Assembly: GCA_014649555.1 (NCBI GenBank) | Contig: BMTG01000003.1 | Coordinates: 496,001 to 560,000 of the forward strand | DNA: 64,000 nt | Reading direction: 5' to 3' | DNA from: Streptomyces globisporus | GTDB lineage: Bacteria > Actinomycetota > Actinomycetes > Streptomycetales > Streptomycetaceae | In this document: positions 16,691-25,191 of the stretch, in pieces | Position numbering within the stretch: the first letter of the stretch is position 1 | Layout: the number at the start of each line of letters is the position of its first letter | The notes under the pieces: generated by a model | Told to the model about the DNA's origin: nothing | What the model saw: the letters and a program-made list of their open reading frames with translations, nothing else | Databases searched by the model: none | Translations under genes and position numbers: made by a program

Positions 16691-17986
16691 TCAGGCCTCG
16701 TCGCGCACCAGGGACAGCAGCCGGTCCAGGACCCGGGGACCGCCCGCGCGGACCCCGTCGTGCTCGTACTCGTTCGTCACCCAGGTCCGCAGCCCCCGGA
16801 TCGCCGCCGCCGTGCGCAGCGAGTCCGCGGTGTCGACGTACATGTCGTCGTGGTAGACGGCCGCCGCGACCGGGACCTCGTTGGCGGCGAGCCGCTCGGG
16901 GTCGTACAGCACCGGCCAGTCGGTGCGCTGCGCGAGGAGTTCGGCGGTCTCACGCAGCGGACGCAGCGCCGGGTCGACGTCGAAGTGCCAGGGGTGGATG
17001 GTCTCGCCGGTGAAGAGGACGGGGCCGTCGCCCTTCAGCGCGGCCGCCGCGTCGAACTGCGGGAACTCCCCCCGTACGCGCTCGGCGGCCCAGTCCGTGG
17101 CGCGCTCGCCCTGCCCGTAGATGGCCTCGTGCAGCAGGGCGTAGAGCGGGTGCCCGGCGAAGGAAGCGGCGGTGCGCATCGCTTCCTGGAAGGTGTCGGA
17201 GAGTTCGGTGCCGTGCGGGGTGCGGACGAACGCGTTCTCCAGCAGGTGGTGGAGCTGGTGGCTGCCGCTGCCGGTGCCGAGCATGATGCCGAGCGACTGG
17301 AAGCCCTCGGGAGTGAGCCGGTGTCCGGCGCTCTCGGGCCGGTGCTCGGCGAGATGTGCGGCGATCGCGCGGGTGCGTTCGACGTCCTGCGGGTAGCGGG
17401 CGTAGTGGGCGGCGACCTTCCGCTCGATGCGGGGGTACGCGGCCCGGTAGACGTCGTCCGCGTGCGCGTCCAGCGAGGGCAGCCCGCCGGTGATCAGGAC
17501 CTCCTTCAGCCCCTCCGGGGCGGCGGAGAGATAGCGGACGGCGCAGAAGCCGCCGAAGGACTGGCCGAGGACCGTCCAGGGCGCTCCACCGGTGAGCTGC
17601 GGCCGGATCAGCTCGCAGTCGCGGACGATGGAGTCGGAGCGGAAGTGGGCGAGGTAGTCGGCCTGCTCGCGCGGGCCGCCGCGCAGCGGGAGGGTCTGCC
17701 GGTTGGCCGGGGTGGAGAGACCGGTCCCCCGCTGGTCGAGGAGCAGCACCCGGAACTCGCGCAGGGCGCGCCCGAGCCAGGCCTCCGTCCCGACGAACCG
17801 GCGTGCGCCGAAGCCGGGGCCGCCCTCCAGATAGACCAGCCAGGGCAGTTCCTCGCCGGACCGGGAGACGGCGACCGCTTCCCGGCCGTAGACCTCGATC
17901 TGCTCGCCCCCGGGGTCGCTGTGGTCGAGGGGCACGGTGAAGCGGCGGTCGGTGAGGACGACGCCGGGCTGCCGGTAACTGCTCAC
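16691..17986 (-). CDS. Proline iminopeptidase / alpha-beta hydrolase (peptidase S33)
   Basis: Serine peptidase of 431 residues cleaving N-terminal proline-type residues. The oxyanion motif GGPG is at 55-58, DQRGTG near 84-89 and the nucleophile elbow GQSFGG has Ser143; the C-terminal EHDG probably holds the catalytic His. The GTG start at 17986 has AGGAG five bases upstream. No signal peptide is seen, so it acts in the cytoplasm. Confidence 0.88.
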   Translation of the reverse strand: MSSYRQPGVVLTDRRFTVPLDHSDPGGEQIEVYGREAVAVSRSGEELPWLVYLEGGPGFGARRFVGTEAWLGRALREFRVLLLDQRGTGLSTPANRQTLPLRGGPREQADYLAHFRSDSIVRDCELIRPQLTGGAPWTVLGQSFGGFCAVRYLSAAPEGLKEVLITGGLPSLDAHADDVYRAAYPRIERKVAAHYARYPQDVERTRAIAAHLAEHRPESAGHRLTPEGFQSLGIMLGTGSGSHQLHHLLENAFVRTPHGTELSDTFQEAMRTAASFAGHPLYALLHEAIYGQGERATDWAAERVRGEFPQFDAAAALKGDGPVLFTGETIHPWHFDVDPALRPLRETAELLAQRTDWPVLYDPERLAANEVPVAAAVYHDDMYVDTADSLRTAAAIRGLRTWVTNEYEHDGVRAGGPRVLDRLLSLVRDEA

Positions 17987-18213
17987 AAGAACTCCTGAAT
18001 CCGGGGTGCTGGCCGATCCGGGCGAAAGCGCCAGTCCAGCACATGACCGCTCCGGTCGGGCGAAGGGGCTTGCCCACAGGCGGACACCGACCGGGATACT
18101 CCACGCCCATCTTGCCCGCGTTTGCACATAGCCCGCGCATGCAATTATTGTGGACGCCAGTAAACGTCGCACGCCGCTCATATCGGCGCGCACCGCGCTA
18201 CGGAAGGTCCCTC

Positions 18214-19047
18214 ATGTCCACCGCCCCCACCGTTCCCACCGTCACGCTCAACAACGGCGTGACCATCCCCCAGCTCGGCTTCGGCGTCTTCCAGGTGCCC
18301 GACGACGAGACCACCGCGGCTGTCTCAGCCGCGCTGGAGGCCGGCTACCGGTCCATCGACACCGCGGCGATCTACGGCAACGAGGTCGGTGTGGGCCGGG
18401 CGCTGGCCGCCTCCGGGATCCCCCGCGAGGAGCTGTTCGTCACGACCAAGCTGTGGAACGCCGACCAGGGGTACGAGGCCACGCTCGCCGCGTTCGACGC
18501 GAGCCTGGCCGAGCTCGGCCTCGACCACGTGGATCTCTACCTGATCCACTGGCCGACGCCCGCACACGACCTGTACCCGGAGAGCTGGCGCGCCCTGGAG
18601 AAGCTGGCCGCCGACGGCCGGATCCGCGCGGCCGGGGTCTCCAACTTCCAGCCCGCCCACCTGAGCCGGGTGCTGGAGACGGGCACGCTCGTCCCCGCCG
18701 TCAACCAGATCGAGCTGCACCCGGGCCTTCAGCAGCGCGAGCTGCGCGCCTTCCACGCCGAGCACGGCATCGCCACCGAGGCCTGGAGCCCGCTGGCCCA
18801 GGGCGCCCTGCTCAAGGAGGAGGCCCTGGTCTCCATCGCGGAGCGGCACGGCAAGTCCCCGGCCCAGGTGGTTCTGCGCTGGCACCTCCAGCTCGGCAAC
18901 ATCGTGATCCCGAAGTCGGTCACGCCCGAGCGGATCCGGCAGAACATCGACGTCTTCGACTTCGAGCTGTCGGCCGCCGACATGGACGCCGTCGCCGCCC
19001 TGGACCGGGGCATGCGCACCGGCCCGGACCCCGACACGCTCAACTGA
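18214..19047 (+). CDS. Aldo/keto reductase (2,5-diketo-gluconate reductase-like)
   Basis: NADPH-dependent reductase of 277 residues with the AKR catalytic tetrad: Asp and Tyr in YRSIDTAAIYGNE, Lys in TTKLW and His in YLIHWP. The cofactor-binding region IPKSVTPERIRQN is near the C-terminus. The ATG at 18214 follows GGAAGG. Transcribed alone; a TTGCAC element at 18122 could be its -35. Confidence 0.9.
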   Translation: MSTAPTVPTVTLNNGVTIPQLGFGVFQVPDDETTAAVSAALEAGYRSIDTAAIYGNEVGVGRALAASGIPREELFVTTKLWNADQGYEATLAAFDASLAELGLDHVDLYLIHWPTPAHDLYPESWRALEKLAADGRIRAAGVSNFQPAHLSRVLETGTLVPAVNQIELHPGLQQRELRAFHAEHGIATEAWSPLAQGALLKEEALVSIAERHGKSPAQVVLRWHLQLGNIVIPKSVTPERIRQNIDVFDFELSAADMDAVAALDRGMRTGPDPDTLN

Positions 19048-19086
19048 CCCGGTGGGGTGGGCCGTTGCGGTGTTCGTCGCCGCAGG

Positions 19087-19386
19087 TCAGCGGCCTCGGC
19101 GGTAGCTGCTGCCGTCCCGGGGCCGGACCAGCAGCCCGGCGACGACGAGATAGCGGCGCAGCGCGGAGCAGTCCTCGTGGACGGTGAGGAGCGCCTCGTT
19201 CACCTCGCGCTCGGTGTACGAGCGCTCCCGCTCGAACAGTGTGTCGGCGAGGTGCACGAACAGCTGCTCCCGGCGGGCCTCCTTGCGCGGGATCGCGACC
19301 AGGCGGCCGTGCGAGAAGAGCGCCTCCACCGGGTGCGTACGAGGGGTCCGGGGCGGCGGCGCGAGAGTCTGTTGTTCCGTGGGCAT
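19087..19386 (-). CDS. DUF2087-domain small protein
   Basis: Protein of 99 residues. The C-terminal 70 residues match the DUF2087 pattern (LVAIPRKEARREQLFVHLADTLFERERSYTEREVNEALL...DCSALRRYLVVAGLL), a winged-helix-like module in small regulators of unknown function. The N-terminus is Pro/Thr-rich. The start is uncertain: ATG at 19386 or 19407, neither with a good ribosome binding site. Confidence 0.7.
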   Translation of the reverse strand: MPTEQQTLAPPPRTPRTHPVEALFSHGRLVAIPRKEARREQLFVHLADTLFERERSYTEREVNEALLTVHEDCSALRRYLVVAGLLVRPRDGSSYRRGR

Positions 19387-19764
19387 GGCCGGAAGCGTCG
19401 CAGGCATTCGCAGGGCGGGCAACGCGTTTTCGCGGCGTTGCCCGCCTTTGCGTTGCCCGCCTTTCCGTTGTCCGCCTTTCCGTTGTCCGCCCTCGCGTTG
19501 ACAGGAACGAGCGGATCGGGTTCTGATGCTCTCCGTGCAGCGTGACGCCGGCCAAAGAGATCTGGGCCGGCCGGTGGTCAAGCCAGCACCTTCTTCCAGG
19601 GATGACGCCATGAGTCCATTCATCGCCCCCTGCCTCTGAGCATCTGCAGCCTCGGGCACCTCTGCCCCCGGCCGCCTGCCGCCTCTGCGCGCCCAGCGGC
19701 CGACACTCAGCAACACACCGGGCCTTCGCCTGCCCGCATTCCTTCCGGGAGACCCAGAACCTCC
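19387..19764. other. 378-base non-coding gap
   Basis: The gap lies between the divergent DUF2087 and nitroreductase-hemerythrin genes. It holds the 15-bp tandem repeat listed separately. The rest is ordinary GC-rich sequence; I see no convincing promoter, RNA or small gene. Confidence 0.5.
19437..19500. repeat. 15-bp tandem repeat, four copies plus a partial fifth
   Basis: Four contiguous units of the form GTTG(C/T)CCGCC(T/C)T(T)(G/C)C start at 19437, 19452, 19467 and 19482, and a fifth begins with GTTG at 19497. Units differ at only a few positions. It lies upstream of the DUF2087 gene and outside any supported coding region. Confidence 0.85.
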
Positions 19765-20664
19765 ATGCCCCAGACGTTCCAGCAGTCCGTCATCACCGAA
19801 TTCCGTGCCAACGCGGGAAAGGTCGGCGGCCCCTTCGAGGACACCGACCTCCTCCTGCTCACCACCACCGGCGCCCGCTCCGGCAAGCCGCACACCACAC
19901 CGCTCGGCCATGTCCGCGACGGGCACCGGCTTCTCGTCGTCGCCTCCAACCTCGGCGCACCGCTCCACCCCGACTGGTACCGCAACCTCCTCGCCCACCC
20001 CACCGTGCGGGTCGAGCTGGGCGGCGAGGAGTTCGAATCCCTCGCCGTGCCAGCCGAAGGGGCCCTGCGCGACGAGCTGTTCGCCCGGGTCGTCGCCGAG
20101 GCGCCGGGGTATGCGGAGTATCAGGGCGCCACCGACCGGGTGCTGCCGGTCGTGGTGCTGGAGCTCCCCGACCCCGACACGGCGGCTCCCCCGATCGCCT
20201 CGCTCGCCGACAAGCTGGTGGACGTGCACACCTGGCTGCGCGGCCAACTGCGCCACGTGTACGACGAGACCGAGGCGCACTTCGCCGCACGGGCCGGGCA
20301 CGGGGGCGACAACGAGCCGCCCGCCCCCGGTCTCGGGCTGCAGATCCGGCAGCGCTGTCTGGCGTTCTGCCAGGCGCTGGAGTTCCACCACACGGCCGAG
20401 GACGGGCACATGTTCCCCGCGATGGAGGGCTACCACCCCCACCTGCGGGACGTCTTCGACCGGCTGCGGGAGGAGCACCGCTCCATCGGGGCCGTGCAGT
20501 CGGCGCTCGCGGACCTGCTGGCCGATGTGGCCATCGCGGAACCGGACCGCTTCCGTGCCGAACTGGCCCGGATGACCGAGGAGCTGACCGCCCACCTCGA
20601 CTACGAGGAGGAGCACATCCTGCCGCTGCTGGCCGAGGTGTCCTGGCCCCCGGCCGCAGCCTGA
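19765..20664 (+). CDS. Fusion of F420-dependent nitroreductase-like domain with hemerythrin HHE domain
   Basis: Protein of 299 residues in two parts. Residues 1-125 resemble the split-barrel deazaflavin-dependent (Ddn-like) nitroreductase family (TTTGARSGKPHTTPLGHV, APLHPDWYRNLLAHPTVRVEL). Residues 145-295 form a hemerythrin HHE helical domain with candidate di-iron ligands in DVHTWL, EFHHTAEDGHMFP, EEHRS and HLDYEEEHILP. It could couple F420 redox chemistry to O2, NO or iron sensing. Both domains are well supported; the function of the fusion is unknown. Confidence 0.85.
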   Translation: MPQTFQQSVITEFRANAGKVGGPFEDTDLLLLTTTGARSGKPHTTPLGHVRDGHRLLVVASNLGAPLHPDWYRNLLAHPTVRVELGGEEFESLAVPAEGALRDELFARVVAEAPGYAEYQGATDRVLPVVVLELPDPDTAAPPIASLADKLVDVHTWLRGQLRHVYDETEAHFAARAGHGGDNEPPAPGLGLQIRQRCLAFCQALEFHHTAEDGHMFPAMEGYHPHLRDVFDRLREEHRSIGAVQSALADLLADVAIAEPDRFRAELARMTEELTAHLDYEEEHILPLLAEVSWPPAAA

Positions 20665-20677
20665 GGACGAACCGCCC

Positions 20678-20709
20678 AGAGGGGGTTGAGCGACTGCTCA
20701 ACCCCCTCT
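20678..20709. promoter_or_regulatory. TetR-type operator embedded in a terminator-like hairpin
   Basis: Arms AGAGGGGGTTGAGC and GCTCAACCCCCTCT pair perfectly over 14 bases around GACT. The core TTGAGC-N4-GCTCAA recurs at 20736-20751, so it is likely an operator of the TetR protein encoded at 22142-22789. The long GC stem just after the stop at 20664 could also terminate the upstream gene. Confidence 0.65.
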
Positions 20710-20735
20710 GGTAGCGTCCTGAAACGCGGAGGGAC

Positions 20736-20751
20736 TTGAGCACTCGCTCAA
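20736..20751. promoter_or_regulatory. Second TTGAGC-N4-GCTCAA operator
   Basis: TTGAGC-ACTC-GCTCAA is a perfect 6-bp-arm palindrome ten bases before the start codon of the SRPBCC gene. It is the same motif as the core of the upstream hairpin operator. Confidence 0.65.
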
Positions 20752-20760
20752 ACACGCGTG

Positions 20761-21468
20761 ATGACGGGGCGAGGCATGGGGCTGTACATAGAGGCGTTGA
20801 TCCGAACCGATCCGGAGCGCCTGTGGGACCGGACCCAGGAACCCGCCCAGCACCAGCGGTGGGATCTGCGTTTCACCGAGATCAGCCCCCTGCCCGTTCC
20901 GGCGGGCTCCGCCCAGCGGTTCCGGTACGCGACCCGGGTGCTGCCCTTCCTGACCGTGGCGGGGACCGGGACGAGCGCGGGCGAGCGGGAGCGCGCGGAC
21001 GGAGAGCGGGTCTCCGCCCTGCGGTTCGCCTCGCCGCAGCGGCTGTCGCTGCTGGCCGAGGGCAGCGGCTACTGGCGTTACGTCCCCACCGCCGACGGCA
21101 TCCGTTTTCTGACGGGGTACGACTACCGGACCCGCTGGGGCAGCTTCGGCGCGGTCGCGGACCGGCTGGTGTTCCGGCCGCTGATGGGCTGGGCGACCGC
21201 CTGGTCCTTCGACCGGCTGCGGCTGTGGTGCGAGCGCGACATCAGCCCGGCCCGGTCGCTGGCGCACGCCCTGGCGGAGGTGCTGGTGCGGCTGCTTCTC
21301 GTGGCGGCTGCCCTCTCCTTCGGCCCTGCGGCCGTGCTGCCCGCCGCCCTCGCCGCGCTGCTGGTCCCGCCGTCGCCGCTCACGCCCGCCGCCCGGCGCT
21401 GCCTGCGCAGACCGCCCGGCCGACCGGCCGTCGACCCGTCCCTCCTCGCCCGTCTGGAGCGCCCGTGA
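20761..21468 (+). CDS. SRPBCC-superfamily lipid-binding/cyclase-like protein with membrane tail
   Basis: Protein of 235 residues. The first 140 have a START/SRPBCC look (IEALIRTDPERLWDRTQEPAQHQRWDLRFTEI). A hydrophobic C-terminal region (about 160-205) suggests one or two membrane segments. First gene of a three-gene operon with DUF4166 and TetR genes. The start is ambiguous: ATG 20761, or ATG 20776 (MGLYIEA). Function unknown. Confidence 0.7.
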   Translation: MTGRGMGLYIEALIRTDPERLWDRTQEPAQHQRWDLRFTEISPLPVPAGSAQRFRYATRVLPFLTVAGTGTSAGERERADGERVSALRFASPQRLSLLAEGSGYWRYVPTADGIRFLTGYDYRTRWGSFGAVADRLVFRPLMGWATAWSFDRLRLWCERDISPARSLAHALAEVLVRLLLVAAALSFGPAAVLPAALAALLVPPSPLTPAARRCLRRPPGRPAVDPSLLARLERP

Positions 21469-22145
21469 CCTCGATATTCGCCCGTGCGATGGGAGACGGT
21501 TTCGCCCGGCTCCACCCCCAGTTGCAGCGCCGCTTCTCCGTCGGGCTGGGGGGCGGAGAGGCGTGCGTGGGGCGCGGTTCGATGGACCGGATCTGGCACG
21601 GCCGGGCGTTCGTGAAGCCGTTCCTCGCGCTCGGCGCCACGCGCAACATCCTGGTGCCGAGGACCGGGCGCGACGTCCCGTTCACCATCGAGAACATCCC
21701 GTACACCGACGCCTTCGGCCGGGAGACCGTGACCTTCGTCCGGACCTTCGCCCTGCCGGGCGGGCCGCGCCGTTTCGACGCCACGATGGTGCACAGCCCG
21801 GAGCGGTCCTGCGTGCTGGACTACCTCGGGACGCACCAGCACCTGGCCACCGACCTGCGGCTGAGTGCGGAGCCCGACGGCTCGCTGCTGATCCGCTCCG
21901 GCGAGCACCGTTTCCGCGAGGGGCCCTTCGACCTGCGGGTCCCGGAGCTGATCGGGGGCGAGGCCGAGGTCCGCGAGTCCTTCGACGACGCCACGGGCCG
22001 CTTCCGTATCCGGGTCGCGGTGACGAACCGCCGCTTCGGCCCGCTGTTCGGGTACGAGGGCACGTTCCGCGCCCGCTATGTCGACGCGCTGCGCCACGGC
22101 GTACGCGCCGGTCTGCGCCCGGTCCGCGAAGAGGCGCGGGCGTGA
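21465..22145 (+). CDS. DUF4166-domain protein
   Basis: Protein of 226 residues of the DUF4166 type: N-terminal ARAMGDGFARLHPQLQRRFS, middle VPFTIENIPYTDAFGRETVTFVRTF, C-terminal FGPLFGYEGTFRARY. No known enzymatic motif. The GTG at 21465 overlaps the previous stop (GTGA), so translation is coupled. The same three-gene context suggests a lipid or envelope role, which is inference. Confidence 0.75.
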   Translation: MTSIFARAMGDGFARLHPQLQRRFSVGLGGGEACVGRGSMDRIWHGRAFVKPFLALGATRNILVPRTGRDVPFTIENIPYTDAFGRETVTFVRTFALPGGPRRFDATMVHSPERSCVLDYLGTHQHLATDLRLSAEPDGSLLIRSGEHRFREGPFDLRVPELIGGEAEVRESFDDATGRFRIRVAVTNRRFGPLFGYEGTFRARYVDALRHGVRAGLRPVREEARA

Positions 22146-22789
22146 CGGGGGCGGGCACCCGGACGAAGCTCATGGAGGGCGCGCTGCGCACGCTCGCCGA
22201 GCACGGCATCGCCAAGACCTCGGCCCGTTCGGTGGCGGCCTCGGCCGGGGTCAACCAGGCGCTCGTCTTCTACCACTTCGGTTCGGTCGACGAACTGCTG
22301 GCGGCGGCCTGCCGGTACGGCGCCGAGCAGCGGGTGGCCCGCCACCGCGACCGGCTCGCCGCCGTCACCACCCTCGCCGAGCTCCTGCGCTGCGGGCGCG
22401 AGCTGCACGAGGAGGAGCGGGCCGGGGGCCATGTCGCCTTCCTGGCGCAGGTGCTCGCGGGCGCCCAGACCCAGCCCCGGCTGGCGCCCGCGACCGCGGC
22501 CGGGCTCGACCTGTGGACCGCCGAGATCGAGAAGGTCCTCGTCCGGATCCTGGCGGACTCGCCGCTGGGTGAGTTCACCGATCCGGCGGGCCTGGCGCGC
22601 GCCGTGACCGGGGCGTTCGTGGGCCTGGAGATGTACGAGGGCGTCGACCCGGAGGGCGCGGAGCGGGCCTTCGAGGCGCTGGAGCAGCTGGCCGCGCTGG
22701 CCGGGGTGCTGGACGAGCTGGGGCCGGTGGCCCGGCGCGCGGTACGTCACCGGCTGCGACGTACGGAGAAGGTGCAGGGCGGGGCGTAA
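22142..22789 (+). CDS. TetR-family regulator, probable local repressor
   Basis: Regulator of 215 residues. N-terminal helix-turn-helix at about 7-52 (TLAEHGIAKTSARSVAASAGVNQALVFYHFGSVDELL); C-terminal ligand domain. GTG at 22142 overlaps the DUF4166 stop (GTGA). Being last in an operon headed by two identical palindromes implies autoregulation. Confidence 0.9.
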   Translation: MTGAGTRTKLMEGALRTLAEHGIAKTSARSVAASAGVNQALVFYHFGSVDELLAAACRYGAEQRVARHRDRLAAVTTLAELLRCGRELHEEERAGGHVAFLAQVLAGAQTQPRLAPATAAGLDLWTAEIEKVLVRILADSPLGEFTDPAGLARAVTGAFVGLEMYEGVDPEGAERAFEALEQLAALAGVLDELGPVARRAVRHRLRRTEKVQGGA

Positions 22790-22802
22790 CGGGACATAGG
22801 CG

Positions 22803-22830
22803 GGGCGGCCCGGAACGACCTGGGCCGCCC
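22803..22830. terminator. Hairpin after the TetR operon
   Basis: GGGCGGCCC and GGGCCGCCC form a 9-bp stem with a 10-base loop shortly after the TetR stop codon. Confidence 0.6.
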
Positions 22831-22936
22831 GAGCAACCCTCCGCATCCACCTGCCGTCTTGATCGACGACAGGACGGTTCGCCGCGCAGGACGAGCGGCG
22901 CCCCACCCCCACATGATCCGGGCCTGCACGGCCGGC

Positions 22937-22974
22937 CGACTATACCCCCCAGGTATACGCAGAGGGTATAGTCG
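22937..22974. promoter_or_regulatory. CsoR-like TATACC/GGTATA operator cluster
   Basis: Outer arms CGACTATACCC and GGGTATAGTCG pair perfectly over 11 bases across a 16-base spacer. Inside, TATACC-N5-GGTATA at 22941-22957 is a second perfect palindrome, so three half-sites are spaced about 11-12 bases apart. The ATACC...GGTAT pattern resembles CsoR/CstR-family boxes. TATAGT at 22967-22972 could be the -10 of the TPR gene. Confidence 0.55.
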
Positions 22975-23010
22975 TCCGGTTCCGGGCCCGGCACCGCGCG
23001 GAAGGCACCC

Positions 23011-24069
23011 ATGCAGACCAAGGCACTGGCGCCCGAGTACCAGGGAGCTCTCACCAAGATGTCGGTGAACGCCTCCCTCACCGACGTACTGGCCGAGGGA
23101 ATACGCCACTTGAGGCAGGCCGAGCTCTCCGGATCGCAGGAGGAGGTGGCGCGCTCCGGCCTCGCCGTGGCCGAGGCGCACCGCAGGCTCGGACAGGTGA
23201 CGGAGGCCGACCGGGCCTGGAAGGCCAGCTACCGGGCGGCGCGGGCGGCCGGGAACACCGGGGCGATGGCCTGGGCGCTGTGGAGCGGTGGCACGCTGGC
23301 GCGTCAACGCGGCTCGCTGCGCCTCGCGTTCCGGCTGCTCGGCCTCGCCGCCGAGGCGGGGAAACGGGGCGGCGACGTGGTCGCCCGCGGCTACTCACTG
23401 GCCGGACTCGCCGAGACCGGCCGGATCCAGGGCGACTACGCGACCGTCGCGACACTGCACGAACAGCTGCTGGCCGAGGCCCGCGCCCGGGGTGAGGCCC
23501 GGCACACCGTATGGGCGCTGGAGGGCATCGCGCAGATCCACCGCAACACCGGTTCGCTCGGCACCGCCTTGGAGATGTTCGAGGAGGCGGCGGTCCTGGC
23601 GGGCGACGCGGACGACCGGCGGGGCCGGGCCTGGGCACTGCGCGGCATCGCCGACATCGTTTCCCTCCGGGACGGGGCGACCGGGCGGGCGCTCGATCTG
23701 CTCACCGAGGCCGAGGTCACCTGCCGCGAGATGAACCTCTCCAGCGCCCTGGCGTACAACCACAAGATGCGGGCCAACGTGCTGTTCCGCGCCGGGCGGT
23801 ACGAGGAGGCGCGCGCGGTGTACGAGCAGGCGCTCGGCGAGTTTCGCGCGATGGACGAGCCCCGGGGCGAGGCACTGGCCTCGCTCGGCCTGGTCAAGGC
23901 CCGGGCCAGGCTCGGCCGGGACCGCGACGCCACCGCCGCCGACCTGGACGAACTGCGGGGCAGGCTCGACCGGATCGGGCTGCTGAACGCCCGGGAGATG
24001 GTCGAGAAGGCGTACGCCCAACTCGGCGTGGAACCCGCGCCGGCAGGCGCCGGGGACGGCCGCCGATGA
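23011..24069 (+). CDS. Tetratricopeptide-repeat protein
   Basis: Cytoplasmic protein of 352 residues made mostly of TPR helical pairs from about residue 25 to 330; recurring Ala/Gly-rich units such as ALEGIAQIHRNTGSLGTALEMFEEAA and NVLFRAGRYEEARAVYEQALGEF are visible. No N-terminal kinase or DNA-binding domain. GGAAGG lies 6 bases before the ATG. The stop overlaps the ATG of the polyprenyl synthase gene, suggesting that the two proteins work together, perhaps as scaffold and enzyme. Confidence 0.85.
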   Translation: MQTKALAPEYQGALTKMSVNASLTDVLAEGIRHLRQAELSGSQEEVARSGLAVAEAHRRLGQVTEADRAWKASYRAARAAGNTGAMAWALWSGGTLARQRGSLRLAFRLLGLAAEAGKRGGDVVARGYSLAGLAETGRIQGDYATVATLHEQLLAEARARGEARHTVWALEGIAQIHRNTGSLGTALEMFEEAAVLAGDADDRRGRAWALRGIADIVSLRDGATGRALDLLTEAEVTCREMNLSSALAYNHKMRANVLFRAGRYEEARAVYEQALGEFRAMDEPRGEALASLGLVKARARLGRDRDATAADLDELRGRLDRIGLLNAREMVEKAYAQLGVEPAPAGAGDGRR

Positions 24070-25115
24070 CGCTCTCCACGACCCGCAGGGCGAGCGGGCC
24101 GCAGATACTGGACCGGTGCCGCGAGCTGGTGCGCCCGGCCCTGGTGGAGTCGGTGGGCCGGCTGCACCCCTGGCACGCGGAGACGGCGGCCTTCTCGCTC
24201 GGCTGGCGCGGGACCGGCGGCGAGCCGCTGCCCGGATCGCAGGGCAAGGGGGTCCGCCAGGCGCTCGCGGTGCTCGGCGCGGAGGCCGCGGGAGGCAGCG
24301 GGGAGGACGCGGTGCTCGGCGCGGTCGCCGTCGAGCTGATCCACACCTTCTCGCTGATCCACGACGACATCATGGACGGCGACGAGACCCGTCGCCGCCG
24401 GCCGACGCTGTGGAAGGCGTACGGCACCGGCCCTGCCGTCCTCGCGGGGGACGCCCTGTTCGCGCTGGCCGTGTCCACACTGGCGGAGGCCCCGGGGCCG
24501 GGCGGTCCCGCGGCGGTGCGGCAACTGGCGGGCGCGCTGGGCGATCTGGTGCACGGTCAGGCGCAGGACCTGCTCTTCGAGTCCCGGCCGTGGTCCGGTC
24601 CCGGGGCGGTCCTGCCGCACGAGTACCGGGCGATGGCCACCCACAAGACGGGGTCCCTGCTCGGCTGCGCGGCCGCCCTGGGCGCGGTGCTGGCAGGTGC
24701 TCCGGCGTCCACCGCCGAGGCGCTGGACCTGGCGGGGCGGCATGTGGGGGTGGCGTTCCAGGCGGTGGACGACCTGCTCGGAATCTGGGGCGATCCGCAG
24801 GTGACGGGGAAGCCCGTGCACAGCGATCTGCGGCGGCTCAAGAAGACGTACCCGGTGCTCGCGGCGCTGTCCGCCGACCACCCGGCGGCCGGGCGTCTCG
24901 ACGCGCTGCTCACCTCCGCCGGGCCGCTCGACGACGCGGCGGCGCGGCGCGCTGCGGAGCTGATCGCCGAGGCCGGCGGGCGAGAGGCCGCGATCGCCGA
25001 GGCGCACGAGCACCTGGCCGCGGCCCGCGCCTGTCTGGACCGGGCGCCGCTCGCCGAGGGTGCCCGGGAAGACCTGCTCACGCTGATCCCGTATCTCGTG
25101 GACCGCACCGGCTGA
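24066..25115 (+). CDS. Polyprenyl diphosphate synthase
   Basis: Isoprenyl diphosphate synthase of 349 residues, condensing IPP with an allylic diphosphate. The first Asp-rich motif DDIMD is at 100-104. The second region reads DDLLGIWGD (235-243), with Gly in place of the third Asp, a form common in Streptomyces synthases serving terpene pathways. Product length cannot be read from the sequence. ATGA overlap with the TPR gene. No terpene cyclase or encapsulin gene is nearby. Confidence 0.88.
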   Translation: MTLSTTRRASGPQILDRCRELVRPALVESVGRLHPWHAETAAFSLGWRGTGGEPLPGSQGKGVRQALAVLGAEAAGGSGEDAVLGAVAVELIHTFSLIHDDIMDGDETRRRRPTLWKAYGTGPAVLAGDALFALAVSTLAEAPGPGGPAAVRQLAGALGDLVHGQAQDLLFESRPWSGPGAVLPHEYRAMATHKTGSLLGCAAALGAVLAGAPASTAEALDLAGRHVGVAFQAVDDLLGIWGDPQVTGKPVHSDLRRLKKTYPVLAALSADHPAAGRLDALLTSAGPLDDAAARRAAELIAEAGGREAAIAEAHEHLAAARACLDRAPLAEGAREDLLTLIPYLVDRTG

Positions 25116-25150
25116 GGCCCGTGCCTCATTGACATCACCGGCAGACCCGC

Positions 25151-25191
25151 TGCCTGGAGCGCCCCGGACACCGTCCGGGGCGCTCCAGGCA
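25151..25191. terminator. Strong hairpin terminator
   Basis: A perfect 19-bp stem (from TGCCTGGAGCGCCCCGGAC to its complement ending CTCCAGGCA) closes on a 3-base loop, 35 bases after the polyprenyl synthase stop. It separates the isoprenoid pair from the exopolysaccharide operon. Confidence 0.8.

Noticed and set aside
24066-25115. Encapsulin-associated polyprenyl transferase cargo
   Set aside because: No encapsulin shell gene is nearby and the protein lacks a long disordered N-terminal targeting extension.
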